A stretch of 23,208 nt of DNA from CAYLXN01 sp964586855 (GCA_964586855.1 CAZPHO010000013.1:1-23208); one strand, 5' to 3'. Counted from the first letter of the stretch, positions 1 through 8,228 are shown. The notes: generated by a model not told the origin, from the letters alone. Numbers and translations are program-made.

Positions 1-525
1 GGCAAGATTGCAGCTGAGATTTTTTATGGCTTTGGCTCAGAGATTGTTGGCTATGACATCAAGCCTGATCAGGAGTTGGCGAAAATTATTACTTATGAAG
101 CTGATTTAGATGCGTTTTTCAAGCAAGTCGAATTGCTGCTGATTTATCTGCCATTAAATGATGCAACCAAACATATTGTTAGTCAACGGACATTAGGTTT
201 GATGCCACGTGGTAGTTACTTGGTCAATGTTGGTCGAGGTGGATTAGTCAAATCTGATGATTTGGCGGCGACGGTTGAAGCTGGGCATTTGGCGGGTGCA
301 GCCCTGGATGTTCATGAAGACGAAGCGACTTATGCGGGTCGTGATATGTCTGGGCAGGTGATCGCTAGCCAGCCAATCCGACGACTGCAAGCTCTACCGA
401 ACGTCATTTTGACGCCGCACATGGCGTTTTATACTGACAATGCAGTTGCTAATATGGTCGAAATGTCGGTCCAAAATGTGCTTGACTTGCTTAAAACTGG
501 GCAATCAGACAATTTGATAAAGTAA
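1..525 (+). CDS. D-2-hydroxyacid dehydrogenase (D-lactate dehydrogenase type), 3' fragment
   Basis: The frame is open from base 1, so the gene starts upstream of the window; the visible 174 residues are the C-terminal half. The product should reduce a 2-keto acid (probably pyruvate to D-lactate) with NADH in the cytosol. The visible part opens with the end of the Rossmann glycine loop (GKIAAEIFYGFGSEIVGYD, the final Asp binding NAD ribose). It then shows the family's catalytic Arg in VNVGRGGLV, the Glu in LDVHEDE, and the His in PHMAFYT. The PHxAFYT form with Phe-Tyr-Thr is typical of the D-lactate dehydrogenase/VanH branch rather than phosphoglycerate dehydrogenases. D-lactate production would fit a fermentative CPR cell. 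The family call is secure; the exact substrate is inferred. Confidence 0.88.
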   Translation, partial: GKIAAEIFYGFGSEIVGYDIKPDQELAKIITYEADLDAFFKQVELLLIYLPLNDATKHIVSQRTLGLMPRGSYLVNVGRGGLVKSDDLAATVEAGHLAGAALDVHEDEATYAGRDMSGQVIASQPIRRLQALPNVILTPHMAFYTDNAVANMVEMSVQNVLDLLKTGQSDNLIK

Positions 526-571
526 TTGATTTTGGACTTGCATTTCGTTTTCGCTTGTGCCTAAATGAATC

Positions 572-577
572 TATAAT
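572..577 (+). promoter_or_regulatory. Candidate -10 element upstream of the LRR surface protein gene
   Basis: A perfect TATAAT lies 25 bases before the first ATG of the LRR gene, in the AT-rich 77-base gap after the dehydrogenase. No convincing -35 hexamer is seen at 16-18 bases. An AAGGG ribosome-binding-like stretch follows at about 588-592. Confidence 0.4.
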
Positions 578-602
578 TTTAACAAATAAGGGAAAAAAGT
601 AG

Positions 603-1926
603 ATGATGCGTATCAAATCTAAATTAATTAAAATCTTGCTCTGGGGGGGTAGTATTTGGGCTAACAGTTTTTAGTCCATCCCCAGCGGCGGAGGCGCAAG
701 GTGGGACTTTTGTAATGTTTGGCTCCGCTAGTACAGCCACTGTATCATCAGATGGCTGTTATATTTACAAAGCTGATTACGAAGCCGACCCTGCAAGTGG
801 CCACGGGGTGATAGGAGCCTACGGCGATAACGCGATTACCTTACTGACCGAGGTCAATCATCCAGACTTGGCCCAGTTAAGAGCTGATTGCCCAAAAGAC
901 GTAGTTGTGCCAAGCGAGATTGATGGGGCGCCAATACGGTTTATCGCTAACAACGCTTTTGCTAATTTGGGCTTGACTAGTGCTGTGCTACCTATTGGTT
1001 TTCTAGAAATAGGAGAAGAGGCTTTTGCTTCCAATCAAATTGCCTCATTAGTGTTTGAACCTGGTGAGCCCAAGACCAGAACTATCCTTGGTTATGGAGC
1101 CTTTCGGTTTAATAAAATTACCAGACTTAATCTTCCCGCATATGTAAGCCTATTTAGTGAGACTAGTGAGACGACTTTTCAATTCCAAAACCCTCTAGGT
1201 GGAGATATACTTGAGGCTGTTTTCGCTGGTGATGAGGTTGCCACCAGAGACCTCCTTAAGTCTATCTGGTTTGTTCAAATCTCAACCGACGATCCACTAG
1301 TCAAGTCGGAAATTGTCCTAGCGCCAGAACTTGGTTGGGGATTTGACTTCAACCAAGACGGTGGCATGGATGACTACTTCAGCCTCGGTGGCCACATCGT
1401 CAACGCTGGCTCCATCACTATAAATTACCTTTCTAAAACCAATCAAGCCTTAAAACAATCAGTTACTATGGCCGGCGAGCTAGGCGATGGAGCGGTCTTG
1501 CAAAACTATCTAGCCAATGATTGGCAGCAGTGGCCAGTAAGTCCTGAAGATGCAAACCCTGATTTCCATGATTTAACACCAGAAGAACAAGACGCTCTGC
1601 GAGCAATCTACCAATCTGATATTGATGCCATCCTTTCCCACTACTGGACCGTCGGCCAGCAAGTAACCGTCACTGTGCCAGATATTCCAGGCTACATCAC
1701 TCCAGCTCCCGCTAACCGAACCTTTGCCTTGACAGCCGGCGAAACAGCTGTTGATTTAGTCTATGCTCAACCAACTTCAAACTCAACCACAACCACAACC
1801 ACAACCACAACCAATCCATCTGCACCAAACACTGGTGTCGGGGCAAGCGTCCAGCCAATTGTGGTTGCTAGCGCAGTTGGTTTGTTGCTAGCTGGTGCGG
1901 TTTTAAAAAAGAGATTTAACATTTAG
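603..1926 (+). CDS. BspA-like leucine-rich-repeat surface protein with MucBP-like domain and sortase-like tail; frameshift in signal peptide
   Basis: The main frame is open to the TAG at 1924, but its first in-frame ATG (715) would leave no export signal. Starting instead at ATG 603 or 606 gives a basic, hydrophobic leader (MMRIKSKLIKILLWGG) that runs out of frame after a run of seven Gs (643-649). With six Gs the two frames join into a textbook signal peptide ending SPSPAAEA before Gln. The mature part has LRR_5/BspA-type repeats around residues 65-130 (NNAFANLGL, EEAFASNQIASLVF, YGAFRFNKITRLNLP). A MucBP-like beta domain follows (VPDIPGY...VDLVYAQ), then nine Thr, APNTG, a hydrophobic helix and KKRFNI, which looks like a sortase sorting signal. 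It is probably wall- or envelope-anchored and adhesive. The function is inferred from domains; the frameshift could be phase variation, decay or error. Confidence 0.75.
643..649 (+). repeat. G7 homopolymer inside the signal-peptide coding region
   Basis: Seven consecutive Gs mark the point where the leader frame (from 603/606) and the mature-protein frame diverge. Loss of one G restores a single continuous reading frame. It is the longest G run I noticed in the window. Confidence 0.85.
1786..1812 (+). repeat. ACCACA hexamer repeat encoding a nine-threonine linker
   Basis: Four and a half copies of a hexamer (ACC ACA alternating) encode nine Thr just before the APNTG anchor. Strict alternation of two Thr codons shows repeat expansion at the DNA level. 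Slippage by whole units would change linker length without breaking frame. Confidence 0.9.
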
Positions 1927-1941
1927 CTAAAGCTTATAGCA

Positions 1942-1969
1942 AAAAACCACTCACTAATGAGTGGTTTTT
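1942..1969 (+). terminator. Intrinsic terminator after the LRR surface protein gene
   Basis: A perfect stem ACCACTCA/TGAGTGGT (1946-1953 with 1958-1965) with a CTAA loop is extended by flanking A and T runs and ends in four or more Ts. It begins about 15 bases after the stop codon and separates the LRR gene from the DUF2207 promoter. Confidence 0.9.
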
Positions 1970-1974
1970 GTTTG

Positions 1975-2003
1975 GTGACGATTTTGGCTTTAGCTGTTAT
2001 AAT
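1975..2003 (+). promoter_or_regulatory. Promoter of the DUF2207 gene (extended -10)
   Basis: TATAAT at 1998-2003 is preceded by TGT, giving an extended -10. A GTGACG hexamer at 1975-1980 (four of six matches to TTGACA) sits 17 bases upstream. It follows the terminator directly and precedes a strong AAGGAG ribosome-binding site (2031-2036) four bases before the ATG at 2041. Confidence 0.7.
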
Positions 2004-2040
2004 TTAAACAGTAAGAACATTAGCTAATTGAAGGAGAATT

Positions 2041-2877
2041 ATGCAACCAGCATTTTGGAAACAGAAAATTAAACATGGGCTACTGGTAGTCGGAGCGGTG
2101 CTAGTTGCGGCTAATCTGGGATTAGCCGGCTCGGCTCAGGCACAATCTGATTTGCAGGCTTTCAAAATTGTCAGCTTCGAAGCTGATTATCATTTAGAAA
2201 AGCAAGCCAACGGCGTTGGTGCGATGATGGTGGCTGAGAAAATTGTGGTGAATTTTCCAAATTATAATCAAAATCACGGCATTTATCGCTATCTGCCAAA
2301 CCGTTACAAAAATGCCAATCTCGGCATTCGGCTGGATTCGATTACTCAAAACGGCCAACCGGCCAAATACGAAACCAGCAGCGAGAATGATTCGGTTGTT
2401 TATAAAATCGGTGATGGTGATCGCTACGTCAATGGTGAAGTGGTTTACGAGTTGAAATATTGGTTGCAAAACGTGATTAGCCAGCCCGACAACAACGCCA
2501 ATATTCAAGAACTTTATTGGGATATAAATGGCGTTGGCTGGCAGCAAGAGTTTGGTCAAGTAGTGGTGCGGGTGCACATCCCAGCTGATTTGGCCGATAA
2601 ATTATTACCACAACAAGCTTGCTATACCGGCGTGTCTGGTTCGACCGCCAAAAATTGCGAGATGCAGCGTCACCAAAACGCTGATGGTAGCTGGACGGTG
2701 ACTGCGCTGACGAACGAGCCACTGTTTGCTCGAGAGAACCTAACGCTGGCGATTGCGTTTGAGCGAGGTGCGTTTGTTGAGTTTAAAGACACCGAAGACG
2801 CCAAATTTTTGTGGAATGCGTTTAATATTTTGCAATTAGCGGCACTGGGAATTGGTATAAAGGGAATTTTCTTTTAG
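2041..2877 (+). CDS. DUF2207 membrane protein, N-terminal part (frameshifted from the next frame)
   Basis: The 278-residue product starts with a signal peptide (hydrophobic stretch about 13-30, AQA before Gln35). It continues as an extracytoplasmic beta-rich DUF2207 domain: residues such as NFPNYNQNHGIYRYLPNRY and ELYWDINGVGWQQEF match the family's usual start (a ricin-like IYRDIP block, then WDINGxGW). It ends inside what should be the first transmembrane helix (LQLAALGIGIKGIFF, then TAG), whereas DUF2207 proteins normally continue for several hundred more residues. The missing half is encoded in the next frame from 2888. Removing one T from the T-rich stretch at 2867-2875 joins them as GIFFRKDNMGF. 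The frame change must lie between the TAA at 2858 in the downstream frame and the TAG at 2875. The domain's function is unknown; it is an envelope protein. Confidence 0.8.
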   Translation: MQPAFWKQKIKHGLLVVGAVLVAANLGLAGSAQAQSDLQAFKIVSFEADYHLEKQANGVGAMMVAEKIVVNFPNYNQNHGIYRYLPNRYKNANLGIRLDSITQNGQPAKYETSSENDSVVYKIGDGDRYVNGEVVYELKYWLQNVISQPDNNANIQELYWDINGVGWQQEFGQVVVRVHIPADLADKLLPQQACYTGVSGSTAKNCEMQRHQNADGSWTVTALTNEPLFARENLTLAIAFERGAFVEFKDTEDAKFLWNAFNILQLAALGIGIKGIFF

Positions 2878-2887
2878 AAAGGATAAT

Positions 2888-3889
2888 ATGGGATTTTTAC
2901 AAGCAGCCAAATCAGACAATGCCGACCAGCCAGTGGCGGTTCAGTATTTACCGCCTGAAAATGGCTCGGATATGTATTTAAACTCAAGCTTGCTCGGTGG
3001 TGTTAATTTAATCACTGCCACATTGATTGACTTGGCGGTCCGCCACAATATTTCAATCCATGAGCAAGAGGCGAAAGCTGGTTTATTTGGTATCAAAGGC
3101 AAGCCAAGTTATGAGCTGAAGTTCATTTCTGACACTGGCATGACCGATGGTGAGAAGGAGTTTTTGCGGGCGTTTATGGATTTTCCACAACAAACTTCGT
3201 ATACGATTGATCCGAGCAAAACTGATCGGCAACTAGCCAAGAAAATGACGTCGCTTAATACTGGCAGCCATCAACGGGCGGTTGATTTTGGCTATCTAAA
3301 AGATATTTCCAAGCCGCGCCGCAACGCGCTGATCGCACTGTCGATCGGGTTTTTGTTGGTATTTGCGCCGCTAATTTTACCTAATTTTTTGATGATTGCT
3401 GATGATCTTATTATTGGGCGAATGGTAGTGTTAGGTTTGTTGCTGGTGATTGCTATTACGGTTGTGGCGGTCATCCGTCCGTTGAGTGCCAAAGGCTCAG
3501 CTGCCAAAAATCATCTCAAGGGACTGAAAGATTATATTAAATTGTCCGAAACCGATCGGATTAACTTCCTCCAGAGTCAAACTGGCGCTCCCAAGGGTGC
3601 TGATGGCAAAATTGCTTTATACGAGCGAGTTTTGCCTTATGCGGTGTTTTTTGGCCTGGAGAAAAGCTGGGCCAAGGTTTTAGAGCAAATTTACCTGGAA
3701 AACCCTGACTATGTGCCAGCTTGGTATTATGGAGTTCATGGTTTTTCAGCAGCTAATTTTGCTGAAAGTGTAGCTGCTTTTGCGCCAAGCGTTGATGCTG
3801 CTAGCTCCTATTCAGACTCAGGGTCAGGCTCGGGTGGCGGTGGCTCGTCCGGAGGTGGCGGCGGTGGCGGTGGCGGCGGTGGCTGGTAG
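2888..3889 (+). CDS. DUF2207 membrane protein, C-terminal part with poly-Gly tail
   Basis: This 333-residue frame carries the cytoplasmic and C-terminal part of a DUF2207 protein. It has the AVQYLPPENGSD block (family pattern of polar linker, then YxPP), a winged-helix-like LIDLAVRHNISI region, and two adjacent transmembrane helices around residues 147-195. A tail of Ser/Gly follows, ending in eleven Gly and Trp, as is characteristic of the family. It could be translated on its own because AGAAAGGA lies just before ATG 2888. However, the family is normally one polypeptide and the upstream frame ends mid-helix, so I favour one gene interrupted by a one-base frameshift. A promoter and the bactofilin-like gene follow. 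Confidence 0.8.
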   Translation: MGFLQAAKSDNADQPVAVQYLPPENGSDMYLNSSLLGGVNLITATLIDLAVRHNISIHEQEAKAGLFGIKGKPSYELKFISDTGMTDGEKEFLRAFMDFPQQTSYTIDPSKTDRQLAKKMTSLNTGSHQRAVDFGYLKDISKPRRNALIALSIGFLLVFAPLILPNFLMIADDLIIGRMVVLGLLLVIAITVVAVIRPLSAKGSAAKNHLKGLKDYIKLSETDRINFLQSQTGAPKGADGKIALYERVLPYAVFFGLEKSWAKVLEQIYLENPDYVPAWYYGVHGFSAANFAESVAAFAPSVDAASSYSDSGSGSGGGGSSGGGGGGGGGGGW

Positions 3890-3897
3890 CCAAGGTA

Positions 3898-3927
3898 TTG
3901 TCGAAATTAGCCATTATCATGTATAAT
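3898..3927 (+). promoter_or_regulatory. Promoter of the bactofilin-like gene
   Basis: TTGTCG (3898-3903) and TATAAT (3922-3927) are separated by 18 bases. The start codon at 3960 is preceded by AGGGAG (3952-3957) with unusually short spacing of two bases. Confidence 0.65.
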
Positions 3928-3959
3928 CAAAAGTAAGTTAACTAAAAAGATAGGGAGCT

Positions 3960-5204
3960 ATGACGAGGAAAGCAGATCGAAAAATTAAACGCTGGGCTGG
4001 ATTGGCTCTAGCGGTGTTTGGGTTGAGTTTGAGCTTGGGATGGCCGGCGCTGGCCGACGAGCAGTTGGTTGATTTGCCGGCGGCTACTAAGCCAGAGTCA
4101 CGAATGGAGGCGCAAGTTCAGAGTGAGCGATTGTTGATTAATCAAGAAGTGGCTGGTGATTTGTATTGTGCAGGTGATGAAGTTGAGATTGCTGGTGCGG
4201 TTGGTGGTGATATTATTTGTGCGGCTAGTATTTTGAGGATAAATGCTAAGGTCGCAGGTGATGTGCGAGTAGCTGGTGGCAATGTTAGTTTTGGCGACGA
4301 GGCGGTCGTGGCTGGCAACGTCTCAGTAGCCGGGGCGTCGATTAATTTGGAATCTGGAGCTAAATTACAATCAGAGTTATATGCTATGGGCGGTTCGATT
4401 ACCAACGAGGCTCAGGTTTTAGGAAAAACTGGATTTTACGCTGGTCAAGTTTGGTTGCATGGCCAGCATGGTGCCAATGTCGATGTTTATGCTAGTAACT
4501 TTGTAGTTGGGTCTAATGCGGTTATTGATGGTAAACTGACCTACAGCGCGCCGCGCTCCGATATTCATACCAACGCTAAAATCACCGAGCGTGAAAGCAT
4601 TGCCACTCCTGAGAAGCATCGTCGCTGGACATTTTCGCATCAGCTTGTGTCGTCAGTCTTTATGTTTTTGGCGCTGTTGATAACCGGTGGTTTGATGTTG
4701 TTGATTAAACACTCAGCAATCAATAAAATTACCGATCGCTTTTCGGTTTCTGCAGTAGCGAAAGATATTTTCTATGGCCTCGGGACTTTGGTATTAGGTT
4801 TACTTTTAGCAATTCTGAGCTTGATCACGCCGATCACTTGGATGGTCGGACTGATTGTGCTGCTGGTGGTTTTGCTGATTTCGCTCCTGTCGCTGCCAGT
4901 CGTGTCCTACTTTGCTGGGCGATTAATTTTTACTAAACTACTCAACCGAACTGGCCATTTCATGGCTAAATTGGCGGTTGGGGCGGCGGCCCTGCTGGTG
5001 GTTGGATTGATTCCAGTTCTTGGCGGATTGGTGATGATGCTAGCCTTTTTCTTGGGCGTTGGTCAGATAATTCACTATTTAATCGAAGATATTCGTCAGG
5101 GTAATCGGCCAGCTGAAGTGACTGATGGTCGAGCAACTGCCAGCCCCAAGCAAATTGCCAAAAAACTTGAAGAAGCAGAATTAGAAGTGAAAGACAAGAA
5201 ATAG
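3960..5204 (+). CDS. Exported bactofilin-like beta-helix protein with C-terminal membrane helices
   Basis: The 414-residue protein has a signal peptide (basic start, hydrophobic 12-29, ALA before Asp33). About 150 residues follow of short hydrophobic/Gly/Ala turns typical of a bactofilin-type right-handed beta helix (VAGDLYCAGDEVEIAGAVGG, VAGDVRVAGGNVSFGDEAV, VAGNVSVAGASINLESGA). Four hydrophobic helices then lie at about 225-245, 268-290, 293-318 and 335-372, followed by a charged tail (KKLEEAELEVKDKK). The beta-helix would lie outside the membrane, unlike cytosolic bactofilins that polymerise on the inner face. A role as an envelope scaffold is inference. The gene is intact and has its own promoter. 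A downstream membrane protein gene begins 11 bases later and may be co-transcribed. Confidence 0.75.
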   Translation: MTRKADRKIKRWAGLALAVFGLSLSLGWPALADEQLVDLPAATKPESRMEAQVQSERLLINQEVAGDLYCAGDEVEIAGAVGGDIICAASILRINAKVAGDVRVAGGNVSFGDEAVVAGNVSVAGASINLESGAKLQSELYAMGGSITNEAQVLGKTGFYAGQVWLHGQHGANVDVYASNFVVGSNAVIDGKLTYSAPRSDIHTNAKITERESIATPEKHRRWTFSHQLVSSVFMFLALLITGGLMLLIKHSAINKITDRFSVSAVAKDIFYGLGTLVLGLLLAILSLITPITWMVGLIVLLVVLLISLLSLPVVSYFAGRLIFTKLLNRTGHFMAKLAVGAAALLVVGLIPVLGGLVMMLAFFLGVGQIIHYLIEDIRQGNRPAEVTDGRATASPKQIAKKLEEAELEVKDKK

Positions 5205-5214
5205 CGAGGGACAG

Positions 5215-6091
5215 GTGGGATATTTAACATTAATCCTGATTGTTTTTCTGATAACACACTCGAGTGTTGAGCAGCGAGCCAAAGCTTTGATTGAGAAAAT
5301 GATTCAGCGAGCTTATCTAGAGGGCGCGCGTGACCAAAGTCGGCTTGATGGCAAAGACTGGTCGGATTCGAAGATAAGTCAGTAGTATGCTCAAAATGAT
5401 TTTCGACAAAAATTACGCGGAATCATCTACCAGCGGTCAACTCAATCAATCGCGCGGCGTGACCAGCGACTGCGTAACTATTCGCTGGCGGAAGAGGCAG
5501 CCAAGCCCGAGCGATTAGGCGTAATCACCGAGCCAGTTGTTGAGCCAGCAGTTTCGAAGTCTGAACAGATTAAAACTAAGCCCGTCGAAGACGAAAAGCC
5601 AGACTTTAACTTTCTCAGCCCCAGCCTGCTGCTCGGTTTAGGTAGTATTTTACTGGTGGCAGCTGGCGTAGCTTTGATTGCTAGTCCAGAAATTGGTAAG
5701 TTTTTCAAATGCCCACTTGTGGGCGGCGATTATCGTCGGTGTTGGCTGGCTCAAAACTGCGGTTCTAAAAACAGCCGTCGATAGCGGCAAAACTTATTTC
5801 ACGGTTGGTTATTGGTTGGTGACAGTCGTAGTCGGCATTCGAGCGCTTAGTGGTGACGATTTTTATTCGCTAATTTTCTTGGCTGAGCAGATTGGTTTGT
5901 TGGCGACTGGCTTTAGCCTGAAGCAATCGTGGTTGACAAGGAACAGTTTATTGATGTCGCTATTGGCAGTTCTATATTTCGTCCGTGAAATCCCATATTT
6001 AGCATTTGCAATTTTAGGCCTAAGCTTGATTGGCTTTGTGTTTTATCGCAACACTCGTCAAGCCAAAGACAAATCCAGGCTTGAAAAATAG
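5215..6091 (+). pseudogene. Multi-pass membrane protein gene, interrupted by an in-frame TAG and a frameshift
   Basis: A GTG at 5215 preceded by GAGGGA begins a product with one N-terminal hydrophobic helix (LTLILIVFLI) and a charged helical stretch. An in-frame TAG falls at codon 57 (5383-5385), after which the same frame resumes a charged linker and a transmembrane helix (LLLGLGSILLVAAGVALIA). Near a T5 run (5701-5705) the coding frame shifts. Dropping one T joins IGKF to SNAHLWAAIIVGVGW and four more hydrophobic helices, ending in a basic tail (RNTRQAKDKSRLEK) at 6091. The reconstructed protein would be about 290 residues with roughly six helices. I do not recognise the family. Its place between envelope genes and an ABC transporter suggests an envelope role. 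It may be a genuine pseudogene, or carry consensus errors. Confidence 0.65.
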
Positions 6092-6129
6092 CACTCAGCC
6101 TGTTAAAGTCAGAAAGAAAGGTGCTAAAA

Positions 6130-6846
6130 ATGATTGAATTAAAGAATGTAACTAAAGTTTATGGTCAAAAAGAAAATGCCTTTAAGGCGTTAGACGATGT
6201 TAATTTTAAAATCCCTGACGGGGTGAGCGTGGCGATTGTCGGCAAGAGCGGCTCGGGTAAATCGACTCTGATGCATATCATGAGTGGCTTGGACAGTCCA
6301 ACCGAGGGTTCGGTGATTGTTGATGGGCAAGATATTACCAAGCTTAAACAGCGGGAGATTGATCGGTTTCGGGCTGAGAAGATTAGTTTTGTGTTTCAGA
6401 GTTTTTTTGTGCAGGGCAATGAAAGTTGTGCTGACAATGTCAGCTTGCCGCTAGAAATTGCTGGTGTGCCAGCCAATCAGCGCAGCGAGCGCGTGGAGCA
6501 GGCTTTAGAAAAAGTTGAGTTGGGCGATAAAATCAAAGCTAAGGCCAAAAATCTATCTGGTGGCCAGAAGCAGCGATTGGCGCTGGCGCGAGCAATTGTG
6601 TTGCAGCCAAAAATCGTGTTTGCTGATGAGCCGACCGGCAACCTCGACACCGCTACTGGTGCCAAAGTTGAGCAAATTTTGTTCGACCACAATCGAGCCA
6701 AAGATAGCAATATCTTGGTGGTGGTGACGCATGACGTTGATTTGGCCAAAAAATGCGATATGCAAATTTTGCTCAAAGACGGCCAAGTTATCAAAGTCGT
6801 CAACAATCTAAAACAACCAATCGCTAATAAGGGGACAAAATCATGA
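6130..6846 (+). CDS. ABC transporter ATP-binding protein, MacB/LolD type
   Basis: This 238-residue ATPase should power the adjacent MacB/FtsX-fold permease. From ATG 6130 it shows Walker A GKSGSGKS (about 38-45), Q-loop FVFQS (about 87-91), signature LSGGQKQ (142-148), Walker B IVFADEP (162-168) with the D-loop NLD, and the H-loop VVTHD. An in-frame GTG at 6121 would lengthen it by three residues. I prefer 6130 because the purine-rich GAAAGAAAGG (6112-6121) is then eight bases upstream instead of touching the start. The stop overlaps the permease start as ATGA, indicating translational coupling. The substrate cannot be read from sequence: lipoprotein, peptide or antimicrobial export are all possible. 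Confidence 0.93.
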   Translation: MIELKNVTKVYGQKENAFKALDDVNFKIPDGVSVAIVGKSGSGKSTLMHIMSGLDSPTEGSVIVDGQDITKLKQREIDRFRAEKISFVFQSFFVQGNESCADNVSLPLEIAGVPANQRSERVEQALEKVELGDKIKAKAKNLSGGQKQRLALARAIVLQPKIVFADEPTGNLDTATGAKVEQILFDHNRAKDSNILVVVTHDVDLAKKCDMQILLKDGQVIKVVNNLKQPIANKGTKS

Positions 6847-8204
6847 AAACAACTGACATAATTAGTCGCGCGGGGCGCAATCTCAGTCAAGCCAAACTGC
6901 GCACAACGCTGACGGCGCTAGCAATTAGTATCGGAGCGTTTGTGATTATGACCAGTCTGGCGTTTGGGGTTGGGATTAACAATTACACTGATAGTTTGAT
7001 CGGTACCAACATCAATGAGCGAACGCTGATGGTCAATAAAGCTGGCCTTGAAGGAATGATTTCCACTGGTGGCGGCTCGGGTTTGAAAAAATATTCGGAG
7101 AACTATAGCGATTTGTATCGGCAGGAGCTGCTTGACGATAATGATGTGAAAAAGATAGAGAAAGTTGATGGTGTTGAGCGAGTCTTTCCTTATCAAATAG
7201 CGAATATGAAATATTTTATAGTCGAGGGTCAAGATCAAAAATGGTTTTCGTCACTAAACACTTTTGACTCATTGATTGCTAATCAAGCACTAGCTGGTAA
7301 ATTGCCAGAGCGAGGCAAGAATATTGCTGATGATGAGATAATTATTCCTGAGGGCTACCTTGAAGAACTGGATGTGACAGCTGAAGAGGTTATTGGCAAA
7401 AAGCTAACTATGACTTTTTCGGTGGTTCCAACCGAGGCCAATATTCAAGATTTAAAAATTGACCTGACAAAAATAACACCCGATTTAGCAAGCAAAATAG
7501 AAAAAGGATTGGAAAAAAGCTATGAGTTTAAAATTGTGGCTGTGATGAAAAAGGTTCCGATGTCGATGTCTGGCATGCAGTTATGGATTAGCGAAGGTCG
7601 TTATTTTGAGATTGGCGAGGCGGTCAATCGAGGCACGGAAAACGATGGCAAATATATTCAGTTAGTCGCTGTAGTAGAGGAAAGCATTAGCCCGGAAGAA
7701 GGTAAGCGCCGGATTGAAGACCAGACTGATCTTAAAGCAGCTACGGCACGAGAATTGCAAGAAATGGTTGCGCAAATCACCAATGTGCTGCAAATTGTCG
7801 TGATTAGTTTCGGAATTTTGTCATTGATCGTCAGTGTGTTTGGGATTATCAATACCATGTATGTCAGTGTAATTGAGCGGACGAGTCAGATTGGGTTGAT
7901 GAAAGCTCTAGGTATGCGTGGTAAGCACGTGGCCAAGATGTTTCGCTATGAGGCGGCATGGGTGGGCTTCATTGGCGGGGCGGTTGGTGTTGGTTTGTCG
8001 TGGATAGTTGGCACACTGATGAACCCGTGGATTTCGGAAAAAGTTGGCTTCAAGCCCGAAGATGAAGTATTCTTGTTGCAATACGAATTGGTCCAGGCAG
8101 TGGCGCTAGTGGCGATTTTAGTGGTGATTGCGATTGTGTCGGGCTTCTTGCCAGCCCGCAAGGCAGCCAAGCTAGATCCGATCGAAGCCTTGCGAACTGA
8201 ATAG
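6843..8204 (+). CDS. ABC transporter permease, MacB/FtsX fold
   Basis: The 453-residue protein has the MacB arrangement. A cytoplasmic N-terminus (ISRAGRNLSQAKLRTTLTAL) leads into one helix (about 20-42), then a large extracytoplasmic periplasmic-core-like domain to about residue 310. The FtsX domain follows with three helices (IVVISFGILSLIVSVFGIINTMY; AAWVGFIGGAVGVGLSWIVG; ALVAILVVIAIVSGFLPA). It ends with the hallmark PARKAAKLDPIEALRTE. The coupling-helix sequence ERTSQIGLMKALG is also typical. In a cell without an outer membrane it would act as a mechanotransmission or extracellular-sensing/export permease rather than with TolC. It forms an operon with the ATPase by a four-base overlap and ends at a strong terminator. 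Confidence 0.93.
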   Translation: MKTTDIISRAGRNLSQAKLRTTLTALAISIGAFVIMTSLAFGVGINNYTDSLIGTNINERTLMVNKAGLEGMISTGGGSGLKKYSENYSDLYRQELLDDNDVKKIEKVDGVERVFPYQIANMKYFIVEGQDQKWFSSLNTFDSLIANQALAGKLPERGKNIADDEIIIPEGYLEELDVTAEEVIGKKLTMTFSVVPTEANIQDLKIDLTKITPDLASKIEKGLEKSYEFKIVAVMKKVPMSMSGMQLWISEGRYFEIGEAVNRGTENDGKYIQLVAVVEESISPEEGKRRIEDQTDLKAATARELQEMVAQITNVLQIVVISFGILSLIVSVFGIINTMYVSVIERTSQIGLMKALGMRGKHVAKMFRYEAAWVGFIGGAVGVGLSWIVGTLMNPWISEKVGFKPEDEVFLLQYELVQAVALVAILVVIAIVSGFLPARKAAKLDPIEALRTE

Positions 8205-8228
8205 TCAGTTTCGATTTTATTGAAAAAC

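Noticed and set aside
2194..2722. Minus-strand open frames within the DUF2207 gene
   Set aside because: They lack ribosome-binding sites and promoters and mirror the codon pattern of the plus-strand gene, which has clear family features.
3820..3886. GGTGGC-rich tract as a regulatory repeat
   Set aside because: It encodes the Gly-rich C-terminal tail that is normal for DUF2207 proteins.
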